Notes: generated by a model from the sequence alone, not told the origin. A DNA stretch of 64,000 bases from Oncomelania hupensis (GCA_036898135.1 JBAHVR010000277.1:47501-111500); one strand, 5' to 3'. Shown: positions 22,301 through 37,295, numbered from the stretch's first letter. A program made the numbers and translations.

Positions 22301-23062
22301 TCAAACAATAGGCAAAGAATAAGAAGGAGAAAACTACAAAACAAACTGACATTGAGACACACACAAGGGGGACGAAATAAACACATCCAAACAAGTAAGT
22401 CAAGTCAGAGTCAAAGTCAAATGAGGGCAAGGGTCAATGAAAGAAGATGATCGTCAAGTCAGTTACATACATTGTAAAACGTAAACAAAATACACAACAA
22501 ACAAGAATACACATATCATTAACCACAGGACGGGGAAACAAAACATGGATCCACAGAAACATAGGACAGAACAGTTTCTCCAAAATACTCTATTGCATTT
22601 TACATAAACTTAGTCAAACAACATGCCTGGATGGCATGTACAAGAATGTTCGAACTTTTTCTCGATTGCAGAGAGGCTATATAAGTAAGGCACAGTCTGC
22701 TTGTGACGATGATCTTTTGAGTGATTTTCGGAAAGCGATCTTGTATGCAGTTGTTGATGTTTGCTGAATAAAGTTGGAAAACTTTATACGACGACTCCTG
22801 CCTTGTTGCTGAATGAACAGGTTGCGTGAATAAACAAGTTATACATATCAAGATTGAAGCATCGGGGTTTAATAAACCATTGAAAAATAATCGTGTAACA
22901 CTTGCGTTCTTGTTTTTCTTCTAATATACAATTTATAATATAATTGTACATATATTTTATTGTTATTTTGTTATTTATATTAAAAAATTGAACCAATAAA
23001 GTCTATTTTCAGGCAATCTTGTATTCATTTTATTATTTCTGCTTTTATATACATGTAATATA

Positions 23063-23132
<70 letters not shown>

Positions 23133-23874
23133 GTCTTGCATAATGTGCAAAGTGAATGGATGTGCTAGTGTTTTTGTTTTGACAACAACAAGGAAATGTA
23201 ACTCACCCTTCCTCGTCCATGACAGCGATAACAGCGGTTGTATCCCCTTCCAAAACAATTATGACATGGCTGAAAACCAGACGACAAGGCACGGTCATTT
23301 CTGTCACACCACGACGACGATAATGATTCAAGCAATTAATAATTGAATGACTGGTTTATTTAAAAGTCACGCTAACTGCACATCCATCTAGCATTTTAAA
23401 AAAAATATGTAAAAAACGTATTTTCAAGAAAATATAACTCTCTCTCCCTCCTACCCTCTCCGCCACACACGCAATAATGATTATGATAATGAACTACACG
23501 TCCTGATTATGTTGTAATAACATGAAGTGTCTGTGATTTACAAGTGAGCATCATGTCAATCAAGCAATCCACGACGGAACTGACGACGAACACGATAAGG
23601 CTGCAGCTGCAATAGCACCACTACCATCACCTACAAGAACAACAGAGCTGTAACAACAACAACAACAGCAATGTCCAATTACCTTCACAGAAGCGGTGTG
23701 GGGAACTTCAACATCCAGCTTGGAAGATTTAAACATTTCTGGTGCCTGTGCTTGTATGTCCCACGGTCCTGGGGCAGGGCCACCCTCCGGTCCGTCGATC
23801 GGTTGACCTGAAACACGTCATATAGACTAGATATATGCATATTAATATATATTACCTGACTAAGTGAACAACTA

Positions 23875-23924
<50 letters not shown>

Positions 23925-24977
23925 CCCCCCCCTAACAAACAAACAAGTGAAATCTTATGGGCCAATGATAAAGTTGTGATAAAACTGTAAATGTCAGACA
24001 TCGAATGTGGTTTTTTTTTAAAAATCAATAATTAGCTTACCTTTGTAAGGGTCATAGGCCCAGCAAGTGGATCTAGATTCAGCAAACGTTTCCAGTGTAT
24101 ACTGCAATGGTTCCCAACAAAATAAATAAATTAAAATAACAAATAAAAACAGAATAAAATAGGAACAAGTCTGGTGGGCTTGTTGCTTTGGTTTAATGAG
24201 GCTGTCGAGGATATACGCCAACTCAAAGCCTATGCTTGATAGATCTCTGATGCTCAGCTATCGTCAAGGTAACCGGTTTCGCAGATACTAAAGCCTGGTG
24301 CACTTTCGCCTTCACGACACAGTTCTGTCAGTACTCACCTTGTAATAGACACCATGCACATACATACGCACTCGTTGGGGTGCCGGAGATTTCTGTACAA
24401 ATAGTATCCTCACTTGGGGAAAAATTAGTGCTTTAAATTACCACCGTTTCTGTCATTCTCATTTGTTCATTTGTTCTTTCTCGTTCCTACTTTTTTTCTT
24501 GTAAACTCTCCCAAAATTCCTCATTTTTAATGGGGTCTGTTAGTTCAGCTAGGGGCTATTGGACGCTTTCTGCCAAATGGTCACTTGGGCTCTCCATGAT
24601 ATTATAATTTAGCAATGTAGGCATTTTCTAGGTATGTTTTTTTTTTCTTAATATTTATTAATGATGTTTATATATTATATTTTGTTTTCATAAACGGGGG
24701 TTCGATAAATTAGAGTGCAGCCTCAACGTCCCCTGCGTGGGATGCTTTTATTGTAAAGTGGCCGGCTGGTGGAGTGCCTTCAGTGTTACAGTTAGAGTTG
24801 TTTCAGCAGATCTTTTATAAGGGTGAGTCCTTTTTGAACCAAGTTGTGGTCCTGGTTCCGCTCTTTGCAGTCCGCTAGACCCTATAAACAATGACTAACT
24901 AACTAACTAACTCTCTCACACACACACACACACGCACACCCACACATGGTCAAGTCTTTACGACGACGTAGGTTCAA

Positions 24978-25039
<62 letters not shown>

Positions 25040-26209
25040 CCATTCACACTATACTACACTAACTAAGCACTAACGAATTATGAGTGTAGGCCTGTACGTA
25101 CATGGAAGGCAGAAGACGACTTGAGTTCTCTGAAAGTCATCTGTTGTGCCGCCCCTTTGCCATAACAACAGTGTTCCGCCACGTGATGCAACATGGCCTC
25201 TCGCGCTTCTTCTTCCGTGATGGTAGGCGCACTGCATGACCACAAACCACACACACACACACACACACACACCAACACATGTACACCAACCCACAAACAC
25301 CCACACACACACACAACAATACGCCACACCGTTGACAGGAAGACCAGTTAAAAAAAGAAAGGAAAAAAAAGAAGATTAGACTCCCCAGATTAATTAAAAG
25401 ATAAAACGATTCGTAAGGATTTACAAGTTGTGGTCAACAAAACACATTCAAAGACCACGCAGCGTGATAAATGAACGCTGAGGTTTAAACATCTACCCCC
25501 TCCATCGGCGATATGGCAGACGGAGAAAACCATCCCAAGGAAGATGGGAGTTAGGGCTTAAATCAACACTGAACCACCAGAGCAACGGTACTGTTCAGAT
25601 GGGCGGTGAAATATGGACTGTCGAGGCGGGTGGGCCTAGGATCATCTGTGCGATCCTGCCACCCCTGTGGCATTAAGAACTATTTCACTTTCTTGGGGTA
25701 CACAGTATAAGAAACTCCAAAATAACATTTAAAGAAAACGATCTTGGTCCATTTCCAAAAATAGTGTTCGTTCTGTTTTTTTTTTTAAATAAAGATTTTA
25801 GGGGGTTAATATTATCCCAGGAGCATGGAGTAAACGTATTACTATTGTGGGAACATAACAGTATACTCTACTAAACCTATTACCGCGTCGCACACTTTGG
25901 GTTTTCGGTTTTACTTCCGTGAAGGTAGGTAATAGACTAACAGGTTAGATTCAGTCTCCTAGGAATCTGCTTTTATTATTTTACTAGTGTTCTCACGTTG
26001 TAAATTCCCGCCTTTCTGGAGGTGGTCCCCTGGTTGCATCGTCATACGAAGGAGGAGGCAGTAACGCTGAAGAAAGAAAAGTAAAAAAAAAATAAATAAA
26101 TAAACACAAAGACACAACCGTTTTCCATATAGTGATACGATCTACCGGCTCTTCCTACCCGACCCGCCCCCCTTCCTCCTGCTCCCTCATCCACACCCTC
26201 TCTTTCTCT

Positions 26210-26276
<67 letters not shown>

Positions 26277-29200
26277 ACACACACACATACACACATCTAC
26301 CTCAAATAACGAGGAGAGACAGATAGAGACAAAGACAAAGACAGAGAGAGAGAGAGACAGAGACAGAGAGAGTGCAAGGTCAATAACTGTGAGGGTTTCT
26401 TCAAAGCACCACGGCCGATCACTCCTACACAACTGTTGGTTTGTGGTGGAAAGATGCTGTGAACACGTCACTAATTAACATAATTCAACAGTGTGGCCAA
26501 GAAGTAACTCCCTATTGAACATGGCTGCACTGCACTTGCATCAAACAACATGTATTGGGATCCTTACAGTAATAATATTTCATTTCTTATCATCTCACAG
26601 CGCCGAGAGCAGTTCATAATGACCCTGACACTTGGTCTTACGTCTTCGTACGTGTTATAATTTCTAACGTCCACAGAACTCGATTGCTCACTGTCAGCTA
26701 GGCGACGGGCCGGTATAGCCTGTCGTAGCCGTTGTAAGATGAAATCAGGGACAACAATGAAATGTTAATATTCTAAGGATCACAGTACCTTTGTTTCACG
26801 CAGATGCAGTACTATGGACAAACGTTATCAGCAAGGTTCAACAGGAAGTTCACTTCGACCACGCGGTATGACCAGCGATAATGAAGCAAACTTCACTGCC
26901 ACAAATTGATAGTTTTTGTAACAAGAATGACATTCAGACATTTAATTTATAACAAGGATGGAGATTTTAGGCTATTATAGCCTAATTTACAATCTGATTC
27001 GCATGTTCGGTGGTGGCCGTGTCAATGGGTGAGCAACTGAATGGGTGAGTTAATCAGATAGCCATTCACCAGCGTTGAAGCCGACGTGTTCGTAACCAGA
27101 CACAGTTCCCATGGCGTCGACGGGAGGAGCTGATGGTGCAGGGGCCTGAACATTGGGGTCGTCCTTCACGTCCTCATGGGGCATCTCGCCTTGGTAAGCA
27201 GGCATGTTGCCGCCTGTATCACACGAACAAAGAAATATGGCAACCTATCGTGTCTGTTATGATGAATATGCGCACGATAACGACCAAAGTTTCGTTTAGC
27301 GCGTGTAGCATGCAATGATAGCATTTGTAAACCTTTGATTGGGTTCTATGAAATATATGCTGTCGCTAGAAAAGTGTCGCACAATATTCGTTTTGTTTTC
27401 TTTGGTCCACATTGTTGTAGCAAATACTGAGATCTTTCTGGAATCGCTTGTTTACCACCGACGGAAGGTTAGGTTCCAGATCTCTAGCAAGCAATCAAAT
27501 CTTCGCACATTGTAGATTATTCTATGACGGTAAGACAGGGCGTGTTTCCTGTGTCGATCTCAGTTCTGATTAGATATTGATTACGTCCTTCTGGAATGCA
27601 ATGTTCTAAAGCTTTCTACGGTGTACATAGACTATATATAAGTAAGGGGCTTGTCCGCGCACAACGATTCCGTTTTTGAATGCAGGCAGCTGTTGTTGCC
27701 GTTTGTGTCTCTTGTTGACTAAAGGTGTGGGAATCAGTACAGCGCCGACTCTTGTCTTACTGGCAGCTTTTTTCAAATTCAATTCAATGGTTGAATTTAT
27801 TGTCTCTTCACGACAGTGATATTAGACAATTAATTTAGTTAGGCCTACAAAACAATAAAACAAACAACTGTAGTGATATCAGTTACAACACTGTTGATAA
27901 AGACGATTTCATGATGACGTTTACGATATCGTAAATAATAGGACTTCGCACAACTTCTTGAATGTCACAAGTTGTTACGTTTAAACCATTGTCTTTGTAC
28001 ATTGATTGCAGCACTGGGCAATCAACAATCAGATGTTGGACTGTAATGTTTTCTGAACATATACATGTAATATCTTTCACATATTTCGTACTCCATGAAT
28101 TCAATCGTAATTTATAAACCAGCCTTGACACACTTCTAGGTCCTTTTACAGCACTTCCTAGTTTAACATTTCTGTAAGCAACCTTTTCCAAAAGGGCAAA
28201 ATATTCACATGCAGCTAAGTCAACCTTGAGCATGACAGCGTAAGAATTGTCCGCTCCTGACTTAGCCAACGCATCCGAGAGCTCATTACCATAAATACCT
28301 ACATGAGATGGTACCCAACAAAAAGTCACACTGGTACCTCTCATACGTAAACAATGTATAAGAAATCGTATTTCAAACAAGAAATCTGTACGATTTCTGC
28401 TTTTCCAATTTCTTAATTAAGGCAAGGAGCACAGCCTTAGAATCAACACAAATTGCTACTTGAAGTATTTGTTTAGGAATAGATAAAATGTATTCTGTAA
28501 CCATTAATATAGCAACAAGTTCACATGTGAATATTGATAAATTATTACCCAAACAATAAGAACGGTTGATTTTTAGTGCGGGTATACTAAACCCTGCACC
28601 ACATGCTGATGACTCGAGTACACTACCGTCTGTGAACACTTTTAAATGTTGCGAGTAATGGTTTGAGATGTGCTCTTGAAACTCAGATTTAAGCATATTA
28701 TCATTTTCATTTTTCTTTACCTCGGTGTAATTTAAATCAAATTCTGCTTTTAAGTGTTCCCAAGGTGGAATTCTTGGAGAAACAGGCATTATCGGAATGT
28801 TTGCAATATCAATATTACATTCCATCACAATGTCCTGTGTATAGTCTTGTGTTGTTTGAATATAAGAAATATTCTGTGTTACTTTTGGATATTGTGTTTT
28901 CGAAAAGTTTATAATTTCCTCTTTTACTGAGTTTTCTACAGACAAACCTCGTATCAATATTTTGCCGTTGCTAATTTTCGTTGTTCTGACAATGACAGTA
29001 AACCACACTCCTTATACACATTTAATGTGTTTGTGTGCACTGGAACTGGCTGCTTACTGGCCTCCAGTTACACAGATGCATGCACCGGGGCTCAATCGAC
29101 ATTTGGCGCGTAACACCTTCCGACGATAGTATAAAACGGGATCTAGTCAAGTGGTGTTTCACCCGTCCCCTATACGCTTACGTGTCCGGGGACGTTAATC

Positions 29201-30751
29201 TATAAAACTAACTAACTGCACGCGTTCCATCGCATTAAAGATCCTGACGCTCATGTACTAGAAGGGTGGGTGCCGGCTACACAAATACACCCAGCAAGCA
29301 CTAGGTCCTTTCTCCCCATTCCCGGTCGCCCAGGATTGTGCTCAGTTGTTTGTGGCATCACACGATGCACCTAGCGCAGCAAATGGGGGCTTTGGGCGGA
29401 TTGAGTTAGATCCTGTTTCAGTCAGCGCCTTGAGCAGCTGGAAAAGCGCGCTATAAGAACGAGGAAATTAAAAAAGAAGGTTATACTATGCTATGCATCA
29501 TCATCATCATCATGAACATCATCATCATCGTCATCATCACCCTCGTTGTCGTCGTCATCATCAACATCGTCGTCGTCGTGGTCGTTGTCATTGTCGTCAC
29601 CGTTAACGTAATAATCATCATCATCAATCATCATAATAATTATCATCAGCATCATCAACAATCATCATCATCATCATCACTATCACCTACCTTGTGTTGT
29701 AAGCCCCCCCCCTCCCCCCCCCTCCCCCCCCCTCCCCCCCCCCTCCCCCCCCCCCCCCCCCCCCCCCCCGTGGAGGTGCCGGGGGTTTGTGTATAAATAG
29801 TATAGTTAATATAATAGTTCTGGAAATTTAGTGCTTTAAATTCCCACTGTCGCTGTCTTTCACATTTGTTCTTTCTCATTCCTACTCTGTTCTATCAATC
29901 TACTAGCTTATCTTCTTCTTCGCTAGACCAATCACCTACCTTTTTTCTTGAAAACTCTTCCGGGACAAAACTCCTCATTAATTTTTGTGTGTGAGGTCTG
30001 TTGTATCAGCTTGGAAATATTGGACGCTTTCTGCCTAATGGTCACTAGGTCTTCCTATAATAATATTATTTAGCAATGTAGACATTTGATAGGTATATGT
30101 TTTGTTGATATTTTATAATGATGTTTGTATTCATTTTGTTTTTGTAAACGGGGGTTCGATAAATTAGAGTATAGCCTCAGCGTCCCCGGCGTGGGATATC
30201 TTTATTGTACAGTGACCGGCTGGTGGAGTGCCTTCAGTGTTACCACTAGGGTTGTTTCGGCAGATCTTTTATGCGGATCAGGAATGAGTTTCAGCGAAGT
30301 TGTGGTCTTGATTTTGTGGTCCTAATTCGGCTTTGCAGTCCGCTGGACTCTGTAAGCAATGAATAACTAACTAACTAACTTACCTTGTGGAACAGCCCCT
30401 GCTGGAGCACCTTGAGGAGGAGGATAGGGTACAGCCCCTGCAGGCGGTCCTTGGTTGTAGGGGGTCGCTCCTCCCTGTGGGTAACCCCCAGCTAGTGGGT
30501 AGCCCGCAGTCCCAGAGGGTGGATAGGGCGCTGCCCCGCCCTGGGGGTAAGGAGTAGCTCCATAGCCTCCTTGCCTATAAGTGGAAAATACACTTTCGTT
30601 TAAGTCACGTCAAATCAGAGCAATCTTTATTCCACAGAACGGACAATTCATGGGTCTTTGATACGCATAAACAACGATGTACACACACAGACAGACACAC
30701 AAACACATACATACATACATACATACATACAAACATACATACATGCATACA

Positions 30752-30783
<32 letters not shown>

Positions 30784-32494
30784 CTGTAACAAGAGACACA
30801 GTTGTATAGTGACGCCCGCACAGGGCAGTGACATCATCGCAGCTTTCGTTAGAGCGCATTGATTTTACAACCAATCAGATTTTACAGCCAATCGGAACAC
30901 AGCGTGATTAGAGAGACCAGTTCTGACTGGGTAGGTCAAGGCTAGGTAGAGGGTCATTCTACGTTCAAACGGCGAGCAGAACACAGTTACGCTCTGACAG
31001 GAATCTCTCCACTGATAGACGAGGGAAGCAGGGCTTGTTAAAAATTCGATTCAATCAAGTTAGCCACGGCCTGACATTGTCAAGAAGGTAAATGAAAATA
31101 CTTTTGTTTCATCGTGAAGTATTGATATTATTGTTGAATTATGTTTGTGAAACACAACGCGGCACTTCGAACCCACAGCTAAGTGCACATTCACTAAGTG
31201 CACCAAAATCTGTATCAAAGGACCACAGTAGTCCACTCTTCGAGAACTCTGATCATTAGGGCAGAAAGTATCCAGTGCCCGATGATGATAAAGTAGCTGC
31301 CTAGAACTATCAAGAGCGGACCATTCTCGGTGACATTTGAACTTTTAAGTTAGTTTCGTATTGTGAAGATCGTATATAGAGTAGAGGAAATAAATGTGTG
31401 ATATTTACTGTTATCAAGTGGCTGGACTACTTATGTTTCATAGCCGTGTGAAAGCTAGTGTGACCGTGATCTTTTACCATTTTTCTATCTATCTCTGTAC
31501 CCCAGCCTAAACACAGACCAAGCTAAACAAATAAATGCATTAAGTTAAGTCACAAGGAGATTACTAGCGATCCCCATAGACTAAAGACGAGTGAGTAATA
31601 GCATTCCATTGTGCAGAGCCCAGCAACAATAAAACCCCACGTCACACATACATACATACATACATACATACATACATACATACATACATACATACATACA
31701 TAGAAAACAATACTAACTGTGGTGTCGGATATGACATAGCTTGCACAACTAAGTCTCAGCTGCAAATCACAACCGGCAGTTAAAAAAACGCAATTGTTTC
31801 AAGTAAACCTTATACTGCTACCCTCACACCAAAATGCAGTATCACAAGTCACACTGAATTGTTCGATGTCACAGCCACTTACACACAGCTACCAATAATA
31901 GAAGACTGTATAAACTCGGTTCGTCACATGGAATACAATACAATACAAGGTTATTGCTTTAGGTCCAGCGGACTCTTCCGAGCCAAATCAGGACCTAGCA
32001 TTCAAAGTTGACCACAACACTGGTGACACCGACTGCAGAGCACCAACTTTTAAACACAAGGAAGAAAGAATAGTGCAAATCGTCAGTATAGTCAGTCTGA
32101 CAATACCGCTGTTCCGTACAACCGGTAATGGGCTGTGCAAAACTCGTTCTCCTTAAAGCGGAGAATGGATATATAATCAGATTAGTTTACAACTGGGTCA
32201 TGAAAGCTTATGCTGGGTAGAAGGGGCGTGTATGTGCGCTCAAATAATGATGGTGAAATCCTATCAGGGGTTGCAGGTGGCATGTGAAATAACTACACAC
32301 ACTCATTAAGTATCTTGCCAAATCACGTACACGGACCTGACGAAAGGTGTATAGTATTAAATACATCTGAGGAAAACAAAACAATAGATTGACAGTGTTG
32401 GCAGTGTTGCCTTTAGGCAATTTCTGTGATAGTTTTGCTTGTTCCTTGGTTTGTTTTTGTCTGTAGACCTATGTATGTCTCGAGGTATGTTTTC

Positions 32495-32532
<38 letters not shown>

Positions 32533-35500
32533 GAGTGTTGCCTTTAGGCAATTTCTGTGATAGTTTTGCTTGTTCCTTGGTTTGTTTTTGTCTGTAGACC
32601 TATGTATGTCTCGAGGTATGTTTTCTTCTTGTTGTTGTTGTTGTTGTTGTTGTTGTTCTTCTTCTTCTTCTTCTTCTTCTTCTTCTTCTTCTTCTTCTTC
32701 TTCTTCTTCTTCTTCTTCTTCTTCTTCTTTTTCTTCTTCTTCTTCCATTGTGCGCTATCACCCGGTACACACACCCGGTACACATTGGTCGAAGGCTACC
32801 AGAAGCATTCGGTAGTAGTCGCCTCAACAGGCAATAAAGCATGCTCTCGTACTTCAGAGAACTGCTTCCTATACTCTTCAAGCGCTATAGTGACGGAAAA
32901 AGCTCAATTCCACTGTAAATATATACACAATGTTCCTCTACAACATTCCGCTCCTTCCGTCTCAAAAACCCATTTGACTTCTTGGATTCTTAAATTGTAT
33001 GAAACCAAGTGAGGACACTATCCGGCCTCAACAAACGGTTCAACAACATTCTCAAACGGCTCGTAAAAGACAGTTGACCTACAAACAAATACAGTTTGAC
33101 CTAATTCGTCCCTTAGAGGAGACGAATCTTACATTTTCTATTTTCATGAGTTGATTGGTCAATGCTCCTAGGGCTTGAAGAGTACAGGAAGCAGTGCTCT
33201 GAAGCATGAGAGCATGCTTTATGGCCTGTTGAGGCGACTACCACAGCATGCTTCTAGTAGCCTTCGAACGTTGTGTATCGGGTGGCGCTATACTATGTCA
33301 TTTAGCAATAAAGAATCCGTTACCTGCCATCTGAAAAAATGAAACGACTTAAAAGTACTCGGCATTGGCGCTTTCACAAAACTAGAACTGCGCAATCTTC
33401 TTTGCTCGAAGGCATCTGAAGGTACGTTATTCGTTTTATTTATGTAATCGTCCATGGGTAGCGCGCTTTTCCAGCTGGAGAGCTGCTAAAGGCGCTGGCT
33501 GAAACAGGATCTAACTCAAGCGGTCCGAGGCCCCCGCTTGCTATCTTAGGCGCATGGTCTGACGCGCAGACGACTGAGCGCCATTGTGGGCGACAGGGTG
33601 TAGGGGAGGCGGGACCTAGTTCTTGCTGTGTGCCTTGGTGTAGCTGGCTGTCACCGGTCTGTGACATGAGCGTCAGGATCTTTAAACTCTGTGCGATCGA
33701 TGGAATGCGTGCGTGCACATACTGCGCCTCGGTTTGTACTCTCGTCTGAAGGAGTAATCATCCGTGTACGAGAGTCGACACCAACACCGGTGAAAACGAC
33801 TATAGTTCATGTCGTCATACTAGGTCAGTATCACAGGCGCTTGTATCTGGACACGCGAGCGCCTATGCCTGTGACGCGTCTCCCTTTGGATAGGCGCTCG
33901 CGTGTCCAGATACAAGCGCCTGTGGTCAGTATAGGGTCAACGCACAGCCTACCGTCTGTGAAATGGTCACGTTGTCATGTCCTAAATAGGTCAAATCACA
34001 GGCGCATTAACCAAAAAGAATGGACCACCCGGCATAGCGCTGTATAGCGGACGGTTAAGCAGTACGTATACTCTCTCTCTATATATATGATACCTACTAG
34101 GGAGGCGCGGTGGCCGAGTGGTTAGAGCGTTGGCTTGCGGATCTGAAGGTCCCGAGTTCGAGTCCAGGCCGGGGCATTGTGTTTCCTTGAGAAAGACACT
34201 TTACTCCCGTTTCATACTCCTTCGGATGAGAGTATAAACCGAGGTCTAGTCTGTGTCGCATGCATTCCATCATAACGGACTTTAAAGATCCTGACGCTCA
34301 TGTCCTAGACGGGTGAGTGCCGGTGACAAGAACACACCCAGCATGTACCTTGGGTAAAGCGCTGCTGTAGGCCTACTTTCAAAAATGAAAGTGCCCGAAT
34401 TTCGCCTTGGTGATTATAAAGTTGTTAAAATTAAAATAAAATAAAATTAAAAAAAAACTATACGTACTACCCGTTCGCAACCGGGGATCTGCAACATTTT
34501 TACCGAGTCATGAAGCATTATCATGAAGCTTCGTTTTCTATTCTTTCAGTTGTTATTATTATTAGTTGTAGTAGTATTGTTATTATTATTATCATTATTA
34601 TCATATATTAATTATTAGTTGTTTGTTGGTGCTGCTGTTGTATTATTATTATTATTATTAGTTGTAGTTGCATTGTTATTATTATTATTTTTATAATTAT
34701 TCTAATGATTATGATCATTATTAATATTATGATGATTATTTTGTATTATTATTCTTATTATTATAATGATGATGATGATGATGATGATTATTATTATTAT
34801 GATCTAGGATGGATCTAAGGCATGGAAGAATGGGTGAGTGTTGTAGTTGTGTATACATATACTGTGGAATAATTATCTGTGTGTTAAATGTGTATGCATG
34901 GGTATGTGGCTGGTTATCTGTTTATGCATGTGTGTTAGTGTTTATAGATTTGTATTTTGGTATGGAAGTTGTTTTTGATAGTATATCAAATGTATCAATA
35001 TTGTATGTCCATGTTTGTAATAATTTTGATGTTGTTATCCCCTTCCTTATTGCACTGCTAAACAAATATCCATGCCTTGTGTTTGGACAATAAAGAATCT
35101 TGAATCTTGAATCTTGAATCTTGAATCTTGAATCTTGAGTGTCCATTCTTCTTGGTTAATGTGCCTGTGGTTAAATTAAATACGAGAATGAGAAACTACT
35201 CCGCGAAGCAACTATTCCGCGAATTTTGATACCACATTCACAGCCATGACACCAAAAATGACGGAGACACATATATCGACAAAAGGGATGAGAAGCAACG
35301 ATCAGGTTCTTTAAAGGGGATGCGTATCCTGATATCTTAATAAAAGGGCGAGCTTTCTAACTCTTCTCTTACACAGCGTTGAAAAAGCCGTTGATCGCTG
35401 CTTAGGCCTATCCCATTTAATTTTGCACTAAAAAGTCCCTGATTCGAAAAATTTTGTTTACTTTAGGAGAAAAGGGGTTTACGCAAAAATCCGCATTGTT

Positions 35501-37216
35501 ATCACATTACACAATGATAAAGTGGCTTTGTTATCACATTACACAATTATAAAGTGGGCTGTGTTATCACATTACACAATGATAAAGTGGGCTTTGTTAT
35601 CACATTACACAATGATAACGTGGGCTTTGTTATCACATTACACAATGATAACTTGGGCTTTGTTATCACATTACACAATGATAACGTGGGCTTTGTTATC
35701 ACATTACACAATGATAAAGTGGGCATTGTTATCACATTACACAATGATAAAGTGGGCATTGTTATAACATTACACAATGATAAAGTGGGCATTGTTATGG
35801 CATTACACAATGATAACGTAAGCTTTGTTATGGCATTACGCAATGATAATGTGGGCTTTGTTATCACATTACACAATGATAAAGTGGGCTTTGTTATCAC
35901 ATTACACAATGATAAAGTGGGCTTTGTTATCACATTACACAATGATAACGTGGGCTTTGTTATCACATTACACAATGATAAAGTGGGCTTTGTTATCACA
36001 TTACACAATGATAAAGTGGGCTTTGTAATGACATTACACAATGATAATGTGGGTTTTGTTATCACATTACACAATGATAACGTGGGCTTTGTTATGACAT
36101 TACACAATAAAAAAAGTGGGCTTTGTTACGAAATTACATTTTGGTTCTGACAAGGAGTTATTTTTCCTGTTTTAACGGTACAGCCGTTTACCCCCCCTTT
36201 TTTTTTTGGGGGGGAGTGACCCACGCAACTGGAAGCGTGCGTCTTTGGTCTGTGGGATAGAGTACGGTCTATTTGATCAACCTAACACTAAAACCCTTAC
36301 GAGCGATTGCTTTTACGGGTTCTGCCTCTTACCGGCTTGGGTAGATGCTAATTTTAGCTCCAGAATGTTGGCAAGCTCTTGCTATTAATAGGCACCCAAA
36401 AATACGGAATTTATTCATTTAAGAAATATTTTCAGTGGGGCAACATTCACTGTGCATGTTAAAAGGGGCTGTCGACGGGGCGTAGTCAAAATGAGTCTCT
36501 TTAAGTGACATGACTTTACTCAAGTTATATTTATGTTCCTGTCAGTGTCAATTGGATATTACAGTTGTTCAACTTCCACCCCCCCCCTCTCCCCCTCCCC
36601 CCCCTGAAACAATGGCAAAGTGATAACACTTGTAGTTTTCGAGAACCCATCGCCGTATTTTTTTTTTAATTTTAATTTTATTTTAAAAACTTTATTATCA
36701 CCGAGGTGAAATTCGGGCACTTTCATTTTCGAAAGTACAGCAGCCCCAAGTGAAGCGCTTTACCCAAAGGTACATGCTGGGTGTGTTCTTGTCACCGGCA
36801 CTCACCCGTCTAGGACATGAGCGTCAGGATCTTTAAAGTCCGTTGTGATGGAATGCATGCGACACAGACTAGACCCCGGTTTATACTCTCATCCGAAGGA
36901 GTAGGAAACGGGAGTAAAGTGTCTTTCCCAAGGACACAACACAATGCCCCGGCCTGGGCTCGAACTCGGGACCTTCAGATCCGCAAGCCAAGCAAGCCAA
37001 CGCTCTAACCACTCGGCCACCGCGCCTCCCCGCAGAACAGCGATAAGAGCGTTCTTTGCCTGGCACATCAGTGACCTGTTGGTTCGAATCACACGCGAGT
37101 GCCTCTACCTAGGACGCGTCTCCCTTTTGGTTATAGCTATAGATGACCCTACACATGCACCCTACGCCTAAGATAATATGTGTGGGTGGGGTGTGGGTGG
37201 GTGTGTTTGTCTGTGT

Positions 37217-37295
<79 letters not shown>

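Noticed and set aside
22600..22800. Solo LTR of another family
   Set aside because: A TATATAAG plus AATAAA arrangement is present here, and a similar TATATATAAG lies near 27632, but no TG...CA boundaries or target duplications could be fixed.
25581..25700. Additional SSUH2-like exon (minus strand, MPQGWQDRTDDPRP-like)
   Set aside because: An acceptor-like site exists, but no usable donor in phase; the 25997-26066 exon already closes the gap between exons 3 and 5 exactly.
32413..32815. Poly-Lys/Glu/Ser/Cys open frames
   Set aside because: Produced by TTC and TTG microsatellites in several frames.
34099..34175. Possible tRNA gene (Ser/Leu-like head)
   Set aside because: A and B boxes are present, but the sequence runs into a dispersed SINE body and has a reverse copy at 36668-37030.
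35547..36150. Open frames of 186 and 198 codons on opposite strands
   Set aside because: The 33-bp unit is a multiple of three, so both strands stay open; no protein signal.
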